Program-made: the position numbers and the translations under genes | Notes under the pieces: generated by a model | What the model was told of the DNA's origin: nothing | Seen by the model: the letters and a program-made list of their open reading frames with translations, nothing else | The model's database searches: none | Shown here: one piece after another, positions 6,740 to 15,202 of the stretch | How positions within the stretch are numbered: the stretch's first letter is position 1 | Layout of the letters: the number at the start of each line of letters is the position of its first letter | Source: Fidelibacterota bacterium | Lineage (GTDB): Bacteria; Fidelibacterota; UBA2242; JAFGTP01 | Length of the DNA: 15,719 nt | Direction: 5' to 3' | NCBI GenBank assembly: GCA_021734005.1 | Contig: JAIPJV010000014.1 | Coordinates: 1-15,719 of the forward strand

Positions 6740-6985
6740 AATAATATTGAACTCTTCCAAAGTTCTTCTTTATCTTTTTTTTTTCAATTATTTAGCGATT
6801 TCCAATAATAGAAATTTATTCGTAAAAATCGCGATTATAAATATATCTTTATTCAATATAATAGGCAATGCAAGTGAAAATAAAATTGTGTTTTCTATTT
6901 TTTTAATAATAGTAGACACTTATCTTATGTTACTATTTATCGGACATTACATCTGCAAATTGCTATATGCAAAATTTAAACTGAT

Positions 6986-9900
6986 CTATTTAAGCAGAGC
7001 ACATTTCCCTATTTTGCTTTTATTACCGGCTATTATTCGATAAAAATAGATGCCAGAACTAAGATCAGAAGCCTGCCAGGTAATTGTATGATAGCCGCTG
7101 GGCAGATTTGTTTCCTTAATAGTGTTGATCTTTTCTCCTTTTAAATTATAGATTTCAACAGTGACATCACTGGATTCAGGAAGTTCAAAAGGAAAACTAG
7201 TAGAGATGTTGAAAGGATTGGGATAATTAGCATGAAGTTTAAACTCTTCCGGTTTTTTTATCTCATCTATAATGTTTTGGTAGGGCGCCCCATAAATCTG
7301 GACATCGTCAATATAAATCCCTTCGGTAGAATCGGCTTCGTCACTTTGCATAATAAAACGAACTCTGGTAACCTCACCAGGGTTGAGGTGGCCTTCTAAT
7401 TTATAATGGTATGTAACCCAGTTGCTCCTGGTTGGTAATGTTCCTAGAGCTCCTCCACTTCCTATGAAATCTAGAGTTTTCCATTTGTTACCGCTCTTGA
7501 TCTGAACATACATTCCATCAGTTCCATAGTTTGGGAATTCATACCAGGCTAGAAAATAAAGTTCTGAGCCCTCAGCTACAGTAATAGGCTTGGTCTCAAG
7601 ATAATTGCTATCCAAATTAGGCCTGTAGCCATCACCGGATGTTTTTCCAGCATGCCAGGAATACTGGCCACTTAATGCTCTTCGGTCTGAAAGGTGCCAC
7701 ACGTCAGTTTCTCCTGAGATTGTCCAGTCCTCGGTCCCTTCTTCCATATCATCAAAAAAGCCAAAATCTCCTAATTCGAGATTAAAGGTGTCCCTTATTG
7801 CAGGAATTCCAGGCTGATAAAATGTAATCATGATCTCTGGAAAGGCTGGAAGTTCTATATTTTCATCAATTTGGAATTCAAAAGAACTGGTATCCATTTT
7901 AAAAGGTTCAAGATAATTAATGGATTTTGATGTATCCAGAATGGTTACCTGATCAGAAAGACTTCTCAGAGTAAAATAGCCGTTAAATTCTTTGCTATTA
8001 TAAATTACAACATTTAGGATGGGTTTATATTTTTCTCTATTATAGGTAAGATAGGAGGAGTAATAGCGAGGTTGAGAAACATTGGCCTGAATTACGAGTT
8101 TCTCCTGACCTTTCTCCTGGTCCGATATTCTCCAGCTATGCTGCAAAATGAAATTTTCATCATCTTCTGGAAATTTTGAAAGGATAAAACTAATTGAGTC
8201 TTCAATTACCGTGCTTTTTCCGGGCTGTAGATTTGTGATAGAGTAAGTTGAGTCAATTATTTGAAAATTTGAGGATAGCGAGGTTATTTTACCCTGGATG
8301 GAAGTGGCATTTTCTTCGCCTACATTTTGGATAATTAGACCTAGATTTGATCTTTGTTCTAAAATCTCTTCGGAAGCAAGATTGGGATAAATCAGACTAT
8401 CAACTATGATATAGGGCTTATTAACACTGATCGGATATTTCTTTTGAAGAGGAATATATCCCTTATCTGTAACTGTCATTATTACAGAATCAATCTGGTC
8501 TATTTCGAAATCAAACTCAACCTGGCCATCTGATGAGGTGTAGCCGCGTTCATAAATACCATTCTCCTGCATCAGACATACTGCAACAGATCTAAGCGCT
8601 TTGTCATTGCGGGTCACGGTGATTTTGGTTTTATTCTTACCATAGGAAAAGGGTTGCGATATACTAATGTCAAATTCTTTGGGAGTGTCGATCCAAACTG
8701 CCATTTCCGGGTCACCTAATAAATTCAACTCATACTGGCACCAGCGGTAAACATTTTCCTGGCAGGAAAAAGGAACATACTTGCTTTTGGCAAAATAAAA
8801 AGCAAATCCGGTTATCGGGTTTTTGTCTTCAATGAGTTCCTTAAAAAAGGCCCGGTCAAATCGGTTGGAATAACCAAATAAGGGATTACCGGGACTTCCC
8901 CAACCATAGCGGGAATTTCCTACGAAAGCAACCCCGCCTCCATCTGGATTAGTAAGAAAATGTTCGGCAATGCAATCCCGATCAAAAGCGGCTGGCCAGC
9001 ATCCAATCGAATACAGAATAGGATGAATTGTCTCGTTTGTCAAATTATCCATATCCTCAATAGTGAGATATTCTCCTGCACCAACTCCCATAGTTGTGTA
9101 CCAGGCATGGCCATCGTGATTGATTATGTTGACACCCTGGTTAATGGCATCGAGGGACTGTTCCACATTGCCATTTCCTTCGCTTTCGTATAATTTTTGA
9201 ATCGGATCAAAGCGATCTGGAATATATACTGAATCAATATAATCTTTTCCAATGCTGGAATCGGTATAAGGATCATGCCATAGAATCATGGCCAGAAATA
9301 ACATATCGAGAGTTTTGTCTCTATCAGGATTTTTTATATACTTTAAAAGTTTGTTGAGCCAGGCCTGAGTTTCCTGACTGTTTTCGACTGGAGCACGGCC
9401 AACCATAACCTCAGGATACATGTCAATATTATCATCAACTTCTCCATATATGCCATCCTGATCTTCATCCCAGCTGCCATCAAGATCAGCATAATAAAGA
9501 TCACAGGGAATATCATTGGCATCTGGCGGGCCATTGGCCTCGCTGTCAAAGGCAAATGCATAACGGGGAGGCACAATATTGGTATCACCTCCTAATAAAA
9601 GCCAGTAGGTAGACCAGTTATCTCGAGCATATTTGATAAAATTGCGGATTTTAGCTGGCAGATCTTCTCCCTGATAATTGGCTTCGATCGAGTCAATAGT
9701 AACGATTTTAGCCTTCATACCTTTCTGCGTTTTCCATTCTGCAAGAGGTCGAAAATCATCAACAAGGTCTTGCGAAGTGATGATCACGTAATAATATTGG
9801 CCTGGAGTAAAAGATGTTTGTACTTTAGATAAACTGGATTTATTTAAATCCATATGTTTCAAATTGCGGATTAGATCTGAATTGATAGGTTTTGAACTGG

Positions 9901-10435
9901 CTTTAGAAAGATTACCATCCGATGAATGAAAAAGCTTGATCTCAAGTTCATGAATCAGTTCTAGCTTTTTTTGGGCAGGATGATAGATGATGGGAAATAG
10001 CTGGATACTGGCAATTCTGATTCCGGCTAAATTACCCGAGGACTGATAATGAGCAGCTTTATCTGGAAAGGGCGTTTGAGAGGAGTAGGTTGATGATTTG
10101 GCCAGGGATGGCTGAATGTTTTTACGGGAAAGAATATACTGTTTGTCGCCAGGTAAAATATTGTAGTTGCCCTCCAGTGTATCACTTTTGTGAATTGTTA
10201 TGGCAATACTATCAAGTTTCAGACCTGGTGGCAATTCATATTGATAAACGTCAAAAGGTAAAGCAGGTTCGCCCATTTTTTGCAAATTGTCAAAGTCTTT
10301 GTATCGAACAATATCAAAATTTTTATATTGCTGAAAAGTCAGCCTGGAGCGATCAAAATGAAATGTCCGGGTTTCAGCGGCAAAACTAAAACTCATGAGG
10401 AAAATTAATACAAATACAACCGATTTCCATTTCAT
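6986..10435 (-). CDS. Secreted C25 (gingipain-type) cysteine protease with T9SS-type C-terminal domain
   Basis: A 1149-residue exported protein. Residues 1-20 form a Sec signal peptide (M-K-W-K, hydrophobic core, S-F-A-A-E). A propeptide-like region occupies about 21-205. The peptidase C25 domain spans about 212-575. Its catalytic His is H443 in N-H-D-G-H-A-W and its nucleophile is C479 in S-I-G-C-W, 36 residues later as in gingipains. The domain ends in L-L-G-D-P-E-M. Ig-like beta domains fill about 588-890. A MAM/jelly-roll-like module (D-D-M-E-E-G...W-T) spans about 893-1050. A C-terminal sorting-type domain (1065-1149) has N-Y-P-N-P-F-N, G-Y-H-T-I-T-W and S-G-I-Y-F-Y-R. Secretion through the outer membrane by T9SS and surface or extracellular proteolysis follow from the family. 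ATG 10435 is chosen for its RBS (10446-10452) and because the signal peptide then begins cleanly; a further in-frame ATG at 10471 adds a charged stretch. Single-gene unit. Confidence 0.93.
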   Translation of the reverse strand: MKWKSVVFVLIFLMSFSFAAETRTFHFDRSRLTFQQYKNFDIVRYKDFDNLQKMGEPALPFDVYQYELPPGLKLDSIAITIHKSDTLEGNYNILPGDKQYILSRKNIQPSLAKSSTYSSQTPFPDKAAHYQSSGNLAGIRIASIQLFPIIYHPAQKKLELIHELEIKLFHSSDGNLSKASSKPINSDLIRNLKHMDLNKSSLSKVQTSFTPGQYYYVIITSQDLVDDFRPLAEWKTQKGMKAKIVTIDSIEANYQGEDLPAKIRNFIKYARDNWSTYWLLLGGDTNIVPPRYAFAFDSEANGPPDANDIPCDLYYADLDGSWDEDQDGIYGEVDDNIDMYPEVMVGRAPVENSQETQAWLNKLLKYIKNPDRDKTLDMLFLAMILWHDPYTDSSIGKDYIDSVYIPDRFDPIQKLYESEGNGNVEQSLDAINQGVNIINHDGHAWYTTMGVGAGEYLTIEDMDNLTNETIHPILYSIGCWPAAFDRDCIAEHFLTNPDGGGVAFVGNSRYGWGSPGNPLFGYSNRFDRAFFKELIEDKNPITGFAFYFAKSKYVPFSCQENVYRWCQYELNLLGDPEMAVWIDTPKEFDISISQPFSYGKNKTKITVTRNDKALRSVAVCLMQENGIYERGYTSSDGQVEFDFEIDQIDSVIMTVTDKGYIPLQKKYPISVNKPYIIVDSLIYPNLASEEILEQRSNLGLIIQNVGEENATSIQGKITSLSSNFQIIDSTYSITNLQPGKSTVIEDSISFILSKFPEDDENFILQHSWRISDQEKGQEKLVIQANVSQPRYYSSYLTYNREKYKPILNVVIYNSKEFNGYFTLRSLSDQVTILDTSKSINYLEPFKMDTSSFEFQIDENIELPAFPEIMITFYQPGIPAIRDTFNLELGDFGFFDDMEEGTEDWTISGETDVWHLSDRRALSGQYSWHAGKTSGDGYRPNLDSNYLETKPITVAEGSELYFLAWYEFPNYGTDGMYVQIKSGNKWKTLDFIGSGGALGTLPTRSNWVTYHYKLEGHLNPGEVTRVRFIMQSDEADSTEGIYIDDVQIYGAPYQNIIDEIKKPEEFKLHANYPNPFNISTSFPFELPESSDVTVEIYNLKGEKINTIKETNLPSGYHTITWQASDLSSGIYFYRIIAGNKSKIGKCALLK

Positions 10436-10471
10436 ATAAAGTTTCACTCCTTTTGATCTTTTCTGCTCCAT

Positions 10472-10500
10472 ATTATAAAAAATACAACAAAATTCATAAA
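10472..10500 (-). promoter_or_regulatory. Candidate promoter of the C25 protease gene
   Basis: On the minus strand a perfect TATAAT (10477-10472) has TTTATG 17 nt upstream (10500-10495), a poor -35. Transcription would begin near 10465, giving an untranslated leader of about 30 nt to ATG 10435. That would exclude the ATG at 10471. In AT-rich DNA such matches arise by chance. Confidence 0.35.
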
Positions 10501-10622
10501 TTTAATTTGATTAGGAATAATTAAACCCAGAAAAAACTTAATTCTTATTGCTGAGACTTTACATAAAATTAGTTTTTTATGTTTGAGTAACTCTGATTTT
10601 TTTAGTATTTTTGGAGGTAAAT

Positions 10623-10646
10623 ATGATAAATACTCGTAGGAGATAA
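10623..10646 (+). CDS. Seven-codon ORF upstream of pfkA (M-I-N-T-R-R-R)
   Basis: An ATG with a strong RBS (TTGGAGG, about 10611-10617) opens a 7-codon frame ending TAA at 10646, two bases before the pfkA ATG. Its last three sense codons are CGT-AGG-AGA, all Arg, and the AGGAGA is also the pfkA ribosome-binding site. Ribosomes translating it would deliver themselves onto the pfkA start, so coupling is possible. Alternatively it is an inactive relic of a 26-bp duplication of the start region. Translation is not proven. Confidence 0.35.
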   Translation: MINTRRR

Positions 10647-10648
10647 AT

Positions 10649-11623
10649 ATGGATAAAAGAAAGTTAGCAGTAATGACAAGTGGAGGAGATGCCCCGGGTA
10701 TGAACGCCTGTGTGCGTTCGGTAGTTCGTACTACTCTCCATGAAGGACATTCTATCTTTGGTATATATGGGGGATATGAAGGCTTGATTAATGGAGAATT
10801 AATGCCGCTCAATCGCCATTCTGTAAGTAATATTATTCAGAAAGGTGGAACTTTTCTCAAAACTTCCCGCAGTGAAACTTTTAAACATAAATCAGGACGC
10901 AGACGGGCTGCTGAAATGCTGAAAGAGTGGAATGTCGAAATTCTGATAGTAATTGGTGGAGACGGTAGCTTTCACGGTGCCCATTATTTATATGAAGAGC
11001 AAGGGATACCTGTGATTGGAATTCCTGCTACTATCGACAATGATATTTATGGAACAGATTTGACAATTGGTTATGATACAGCTGTAACAACAGCATTAAA
11101 TTCTATTGACAAAATTCGTGATACCGCCGCTTCCCACAATAGATTATTTATTGTAGAAGTGATGGGCCGTAATGCTGGCTTTATTGCCCTGGAAGTTGGT
11201 ATTTGTGGTGGTGCTGAGGAAATTCTCGTGCCGGAAACCAAGAGTGATTTGAAAAAACTGGGTGAACAGATCAAAACCTGGTCAAAAGCCGGTAAAAAAA
11301 GCAGCTTGATAGTTGTAGCTGAAGGAGATGATCTGGGTAATGCTAATACAATCGCCAATAAAGTCAAAGAAGCCTACAATATTAAAAGCCATGTATGTGT
11401 TCTGGGACACACCCAAAGAGGCGGAAGTCCTACTGCTACTGACCGGGTTTTAGCCAGCAGATTGGGTTTCCATGCTGTCAAAGAATCTCTGAGCGGTCAG
11501 GAGGATATTATGGTCGGGTGGAAAGATAACAGCCTGAACACCATTCCATTACCAGAGTCGTGGGAAAAGAAAAAACCTCTGGATCAGGATCTGATGGATC
11601 TATATTCTGTGCTTAGTTCATAG
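10649..11623 (+). CDS. pfkA: ATP-dependent 6-phosphofructokinase
   Basis: A 324-residue PfkA-type enzyme that phosphorylates fructose 6-phosphate to fructose 1,6-bisphosphate, the committed step of glycolysis. The nucleotide loop is T-S-G-G-D-A-P-G-M-N (10-19) and the second loop is G-G-D-G-S (103-107). The Gly at 106, where PPi-dependent enzymes carry Asp, marks it as ATP type. The catalytic block is G-I-P-A-T-I-D-N-D (124-132) with D130. The usual ATP-type Gly before T-I-D-N-D is Ala here, not the Lys of PPi enzymes. R-D-T-A-A-S-H-N-R (157-165), E-V-M-G-R-N-A-G and G-H-T-Q-R-G-G-S-P complete the active and effector sites. The RBS AGGAGA lies inside a 7-codon upstream ORF. It is transcribed divergently from the protease gene. 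I see no good terminator downstream. Confidence 0.96.
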   Translation: MDKRKLAVMTSGGDAPGMNACVRSVVRTTLHEGHSIFGIYGGYEGLINGELMPLNRHSVSNIIQKGGTFLKTSRSETFKHKSGRRRAAEMLKEWNVEILIVIGGDGSFHGAHYLYEEQGIPVIGIPATIDNDIYGTDLTIGYDTAVTTALNSIDKIRDTAASHNRLFIVEVMGRNAGFIALEVGICGGAEEILVPETKSDLKKLGEQIKTWSKAGKKSSLIVVAEGDDLGNANTIANKVKEAYNIKSHVCVLGHTQRGGSPTATDRVLASRLGFHAVKESLSGQEDIMVGWKDNSLNTIPLPESWEKKKPLDQDLMDLYSVLSS

Positions 11624-11741
11624 AGTATTTCCAGCGCAATCAGAAAAATATTTATTGGTAATTGTTGCCTATTTCGATTTTACTTCATACATTTTCCAAC
11701 CAATCTGAACAATTACTTTTGTAAATATACCGATTAATTTT

Positions 11742-11768
11742 TTGATCAGGTTAAAGACGAGTTATAAT
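11742..11768 (+). promoter_or_regulatory. Candidate promoter of the TPR/receiver operon
   Basis: A perfect TATAAT (11763-11768) is preceded by TTGATC (11742-11747) with a 15-nt spacer, which is short; TTTTGA two bases upstream gives 17 nt. The start site would be near 11775, just before the inverted repeat at 11782-11805. The lack of a terminator after pfkA means read-through is also possible. Confidence 0.4.
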
Positions 11769-11781
11769 TACTAACAATTTT

Positions 11782-11805
11782 GCTAATATATTTAGATATG
11801 TTAGC
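11782..11805 (+). promoter_or_regulatory. 10-bp inverted repeat in the TPR operon leader
   Basis: GCTAATATAT (11782-11791) and ATATGTTAGC (11796-11805) pair over 10 bp with one G-U wobble around a TTAG loop. It lies 14-37 bp after the candidate -10 box and about 40 bp before the first start codon. It could act as an operator for a dimeric regulator or as a 5' mRNA stem-loop. It has no T-run, so it is not a terminator. Confidence 0.45.
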
Positions 11806-11843
11806 ATCAAGAGAACCTATCCAAATAAAATACAGTTCACTAG

Positions 11844-13478
11844 ATGGCTACAAGGACAATGATTGCTAATATAAAAATAAAAAAGCCTGGTAAAACACTT
11901 CCGATATTATTAATCATATTGGCAATATCTTATAATATAATTTATGCGGATTCCGGGCAGCAGAATATTGGTAAAAATTCTGCGGTTGACCGGAAAATCG
12001 CCGCTCTAATTGACAGCGCTTCTCTCTATTTGAATTCATCCCGTGACTCAGCTCTAGACCTGTCCAGGCAAGCTCTCAAATTGGCCAATCAAAATAATCT
12101 GGACAAAGGTAAAAGCGATGCATTTTATAATTTAGGTTATCTACACTATCGCTGGGGAGAACAGCCAACAGCCCAAAAATATCTTCAAAAATCACTAAAA
12201 ATTAGCCGTCGAATTCAAGATTCTGCGGGTATTGGCCGTGCCTTTAATAGATTGGGAAATTCTGTCTGGTTTCAGAATCAGCAGGTAAAAGCCAAAAACT
12301 ATTATGAAAAAGCCCTGGAAATTCAACAGAATTTGAATAATCATCGTGAAATAGGCCGCTCCCTCAACAATCTGGCTAATGTAGCCCGGCAATGGGGCAA
12401 TTATCAAAAATCCATTAGTCTATATCTGCAAGCCCGGGAACATTATCAAAAAGCAGATTTCACGGAAGGTTTGGCCTGGCTTAATTTTTCTCTTACTCTG
12501 TTGTACAAAAAATTGGAAGATTATGATAGCGCTCTGAAATCAATAAATACGGCACTCGGTATATACAAAAAATTGGTGAAAGAGAACAAAGATAGTTCCG
12601 GGATAATGATCTGCTATGGTCAGCTCGGAGATATTTATAATTTGATGGATCAGCCCGAAAAAGGCCTCGAATACCATTTCAAAGCTCTTGAATTGAGAAA
12701 GAGAACAGGCGTAAAAGCAGCAATTGCGGATGGATTTGCCGGAGTTGGTCAAACTTATTACTATCTGGAGAAATATGAAAAAGCCCGGCAATATTTCCAG
12801 CGATCCCAGCAATATAAAAAAGAGGCCAAAATTAAAAAAGGTCGGGACACCAATCTGAAATTTTTATCCTATATTGCCATTCAGGGAAATAATTATAACC
12901 AGGCCCTGTCCTTACTCCAAAAGGCTCTGAGTATAGCCCGGGATGCCAACCAGCACAATTCTGAAAGTGACATATTAAAGCAGATGTCAGCAGTGTATAA
13001 AAAACAGGGACGCCACAAAAAAGCCTGGAAAAGTTATCAGGAATATGTAAAAATAAAACGGGAGTTGCTGGGTAAAGAGGTTTCCAAAAAAGTAGCTTCA
13101 ATTCAATTGCAAAATCGGCTCGACCAACAATCCCGGATCAATGAAAGATTAACCCGGCAAAATAAAGTCAAGGAATTGAAACTGGCCCGATTTCGGACCC
13201 GGCTTTATCTTCTTATTGTAGTGATTGTATTTGTTATTTCAGGAATAATTTTTACTATCCATATTTATCGAAAAAAACTTCAGATCAGAACTCTACAAAG
13301 ACTAATTCCCATTTGCCCCAATTGCAAAAAAGTTCGCAATGATGAAGGCTATTATGAACATGTCGAACAATATGTTTCCGAACATTCTGATGCTCGATTC
13401 AGTCATGGTATTTGCCCGGAATGTATGGAGGAACTTTATCCAGAATATACGAATTCGAAAAATAGAAACAATTCATGA
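11844..13478 (+). CDS. Membrane TPR sensor-like protein with C-terminal LIPIC-type Cys4 domain (copy A)
   Basis: A 544-residue protein. A signal peptide or N-terminal anchor is at about 18-35 (ending I-I-Y-A-D-S). About eight tetratricopeptide repeats fill about 55-410 with clear A-L/Y motifs (for example Y-N-L-G-Y at 95-99 and Y-Y-E-K-A-L-E-I at 153-160). A coiled coil spans about 410-450. One transmembrane helix follows at about 454-475, then K-K. The tail L-I-P-I-C-P-N-C-K-K (487-496) followed by H-G-I-C-P-E-C (521-527) places C491, C494, C524 and C527 as a likely zinc site. This tail is known at the end of many PAS, receiver and kinase proteins of deltaproteobacteria and relatives; its role is undefined. 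The layout implies periplasmic TPRs and a cytoplasmic Cys4 tail. There is no kinase domain. No good RBS precedes ATG 11844; ATG 11859 is an alternative. It overlaps copy B by 4 nt. Confidence 0.88.
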   Translation: MATRTMIANIKIKKPGKTLPILLIILAISYNIIYADSGQQNIGKNSAVDRKIAALIDSASLYLNSSRDSALDLSRQALKLANQNNLDKGKSDAFYNLGYLHYRWGEQPTAQKYLQKSLKISRRIQDSAGIGRAFNRLGNSVWFQNQQVKAKNYYEKALEIQQNLNNHREIGRSLNNLANVARQWGNYQKSISLYLQAREHYQKADFTEGLAWLNFSLTLLYKKLEDYDSALKSINTALGIYKKLVKENKDSSGIMICYGQLGDIYNLMDQPEKGLEYHFKALELRKRTGVKAAIADGFAGVGQTYYYLEKYEKARQYFQRSQQYKKEAKIKKGRDTNLKFLSYIAIQGNNYNQALSLLQKALSIARDANQHNSESDILKQMSAVYKKQGRHKKAWKSYQEYVKIKRELLGKEVSKKVASIQLQNRLDQQSRINERLTRQNKVKELKLARFRTRLYLLIVVIVFVISGIIFTIHIYRKKLQIRTLQRLIPICPNCKKVRNDEGYYEHVEQYVSEHSDARFSHGICPECMEELYPEYTNSKNRNNS

Positions 13479-15097
13479 AAAATTATAAAAAAATAAATAT
13501 TACTTTTTTCTGGAGAAAAATATTTGACCTGTTTTTAGTAAAAACATTTTGGTTGGTCGTTTCTGTTATAATCATTTTTCCTAGGTTTGAAGTACTTTTT
13601 GCCAGCCCAAGCCAGAGCCAATCCTATGAAGAGCAAATCCAATTTTTACTCGAAAAATCGAATCAATATTTTGCTTCAGATCGGGATAGCGCCAAATATT
13701 TTGCCAAAAAAGCAGTCCAAAAAGCGCAACAGCACCGGGATTCATTATTACTGGGTAAGGCTCTTTACGATCAGGCCTATTTATTCTATCGCTGGGGTGA
13801 AATGGATACTGTCAAAATTTATCTGGAATCATCATTGAAAATTCGGCGGCAGATTCAGGATTCAACTGGAATGGGCAGAACCATGAATTTACTGGGTAAT
13901 GCTCACTGGTTGCTCGATGATCAGTACAAAGCCCGCCAATATTTTGGACAGGCTCTGAAGATTAACTCGCAATTAAATAACCATATTGATATTGGCAAAT
14001 CCTACAACAATCTTGGTAATCTTTTTAGCCGGGTGGGAGAATATCAGAAGGCTATTGATTATTTTCTGAAAGCCCGTGACCATTATCAAAAAGCCGATTA
14101 TCAGGAAGGCCAGGCCTGGCTCAATTTTTCTTTGACACTTCTTTATAAACGTTTGGGAGACTATGATAAAGCTCTGGGAAGCATCCAGAAATCATTGCAA
14201 GTTTATCAAAAAATTTCTCAGGCCAATGGCGATAGCACTGGAATTATGCTCTGCTATAATCAACTCGGTGATATTTACAGATTGAGGGGAGAACCTGAAA
14301 AAGGTATGGGTTACTCTCTTAAAACTCTGGTCATGCGCCGCAAAAGAGGGCCTCAGTCCAGTATTGCTGATGCTCTCACAGGTGTAGGAAAATGTTATTA
14401 TGATCTGCAGCAATATGACAAAGCTGAAAAATTCATGCGCAAGGCTCTAAATATCAGACAAACAAGCGAGACTCCTTCTGGTTCTGAAACTAACCTCAAG
14501 TATCTGGGCTATATTGCCAGTGCCAGGGGTGACCAGGAATCTGCACTAGAATATTTAAAAGAAAGTCTGATTCTTGCTGAAAATCGGAATATGCCAATTA
14601 CACAGAGCGAAATATTGAAAAAGATGGCCCAAATAGGTGCTGATAGAAAGAATTATAAGAAGGCCCGCCAACTTTATAAGCGGCATATAGCGATTCAAGA
14701 CAGCCTTTTTAGCCAGAAAGTTTCTCGCAGAGTGGCTTCTTTGCAATTACAGCATAAAATCGACCAGCAGAATGTGGAAAGCAAAAAACTGATTCGAGAG
14801 AACAAAATTCATCAATTAAAATTAGAGCGGGCTCGAAACTGGCAATATTTGATGATCTCTTTGGCTGTTCTATTTGTTTTGATAATTGTTCTGACGATCT
14901 ACCTTTACAAAAAGAAGTTGCATATCAAGACTCTGAAAGGCTTGATCCCTATTTGCAGTAATTGCAAAAAGATCAGAAATGATGCCGGTTATTATGAACA
15001 GGTGGAAGAATATATTGCCAAGCATTCTGATATGAAATTCAACCCCGCTTTGTGCCCCGATTGTAAAGCAAAAATAGAGTCTGCTGAAGATAACTAG
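13475..15097 (+). CDS. Membrane TPR sensor-like protein with LIPIC-type Cys4 domain (copy B, paralogue)
   Basis: A 540-residue tandem paralogue of copy A, alignable end to end. Both carry R-D-S-A at the first repeat, Y-R-W-G-E, I-Q-D-S-x-G-x-G-R, L-N-N-H, and A-W-L-N-F-S-L-T-L-L-Y-K. The order is an unusually long basic N-terminus with signal/anchor helix (about 24-44, ending F-A-S-P), about eight TPRs (about 60-410), a coiled coil (415-455), a transmembrane helix (457-478) followed by K-K-K, then the Cys4 tail. L-I-P-I-C-S-N-C-K-K is at 490-499, with C494, C497, C527 and C530. Its second knuckle reads N-P-A-L-C-P-D-C where copy A has S-H-G-I-C-P-E-C, so the His is lost. The start overlaps copy A's stop (ATGA) and no clear RBS is present, so translation is probably coupled. 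Confidence 0.88.
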   Translation: MKNYKKINITFFWRKIFDLFLVKTFWLVVSVIIIFPRFEVLFASPSQSQSYEEQIQFLLEKSNQYFASDRDSAKYFAKKAVQKAQQHRDSLLLGKALYDQAYLFYRWGEMDTVKIYLESSLKIRRQIQDSTGMGRTMNLLGNAHWLLDDQYKARQYFGQALKINSQLNNHIDIGKSYNNLGNLFSRVGEYQKAIDYFLKARDHYQKADYQEGQAWLNFSLTLLYKRLGDYDKALGSIQKSLQVYQKISQANGDSTGIMLCYNQLGDIYRLRGEPEKGMGYSLKTLVMRRKRGPQSSIADALTGVGKCYYDLQQYDKAEKFMRKALNIRQTSETPSGSETNLKYLGYIASARGDQESALEYLKESLILAENRNMPITQSEILKKMAQIGADRKNYKKARQLYKRHIAIQDSLFSQKVSRRVASLQLQHKIDQQNVESKKLIRENKIHQLKLERARNWQYLMISLAVLFVLIIVLTIYLYKKKLHIKTLKGLIPICSNCKKIRNDAGYYEQVEEYIAKHSDMKFNPALCPDCKAKIESAEDN

Positions 15098-15202
15098 CCC
15101 TGTTTTATCAGGCTAAAAATAAATCTTACCGAATAATACTTGATTTGTTAGTTAAATTAATTTAATCTTGATTTGATATTGATTAGATCTGTGGAGAATT
15201 AT

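Larger units (their letters stand above)
6098..6985. other. Long AT-rich intergenic region
   Basis: An 888-bp gap between the 5' end of the serine operon (minus) and the 3' end of the protease gene (minus). Bases 6098-6600 are very AT-rich with many T/A runs; they must contain the serine-operon promoter, but I find no convincing -35/-10 pair. A 12-bp palindrome (TAAACTAGTTTA) lies at 6553-6564. The stretch 6610-6739 is conspicuously more GC-rich and full of hairpins (see the repeat entry). Bases 6740-6985 are again AT-rich, with no clear gene or terminator. The open frame on the plus strand here looks non-coding: hydrophobic and low-complexity, without an RBS, and overlapping the protease 3' end. 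Confidence 0.7.

Noticed and set aside
6633..7043. Open frame of 136 codons on the plus strand
   Set aside because: No RBS, begins inside the REPIN-like hairpin, has a low-complexity hydrophobic composition from AT-rich DNA, and overlaps the protease 3' end.
10444..10812. 122-codon minus-strand ORF overlapping the start of pfkA
   Set aside because: It is the antisense shadow of pfkA codons plus AT-rich spacer and has no family resemblance.
15095..15115. TAGCC...GGCTA hairpin after copy B as a terminator
   Set aside because: The stem is short with a bulge and is followed by A residues, not T, on the transcribed strand. Read-through into the receiver gene is therefore likely.
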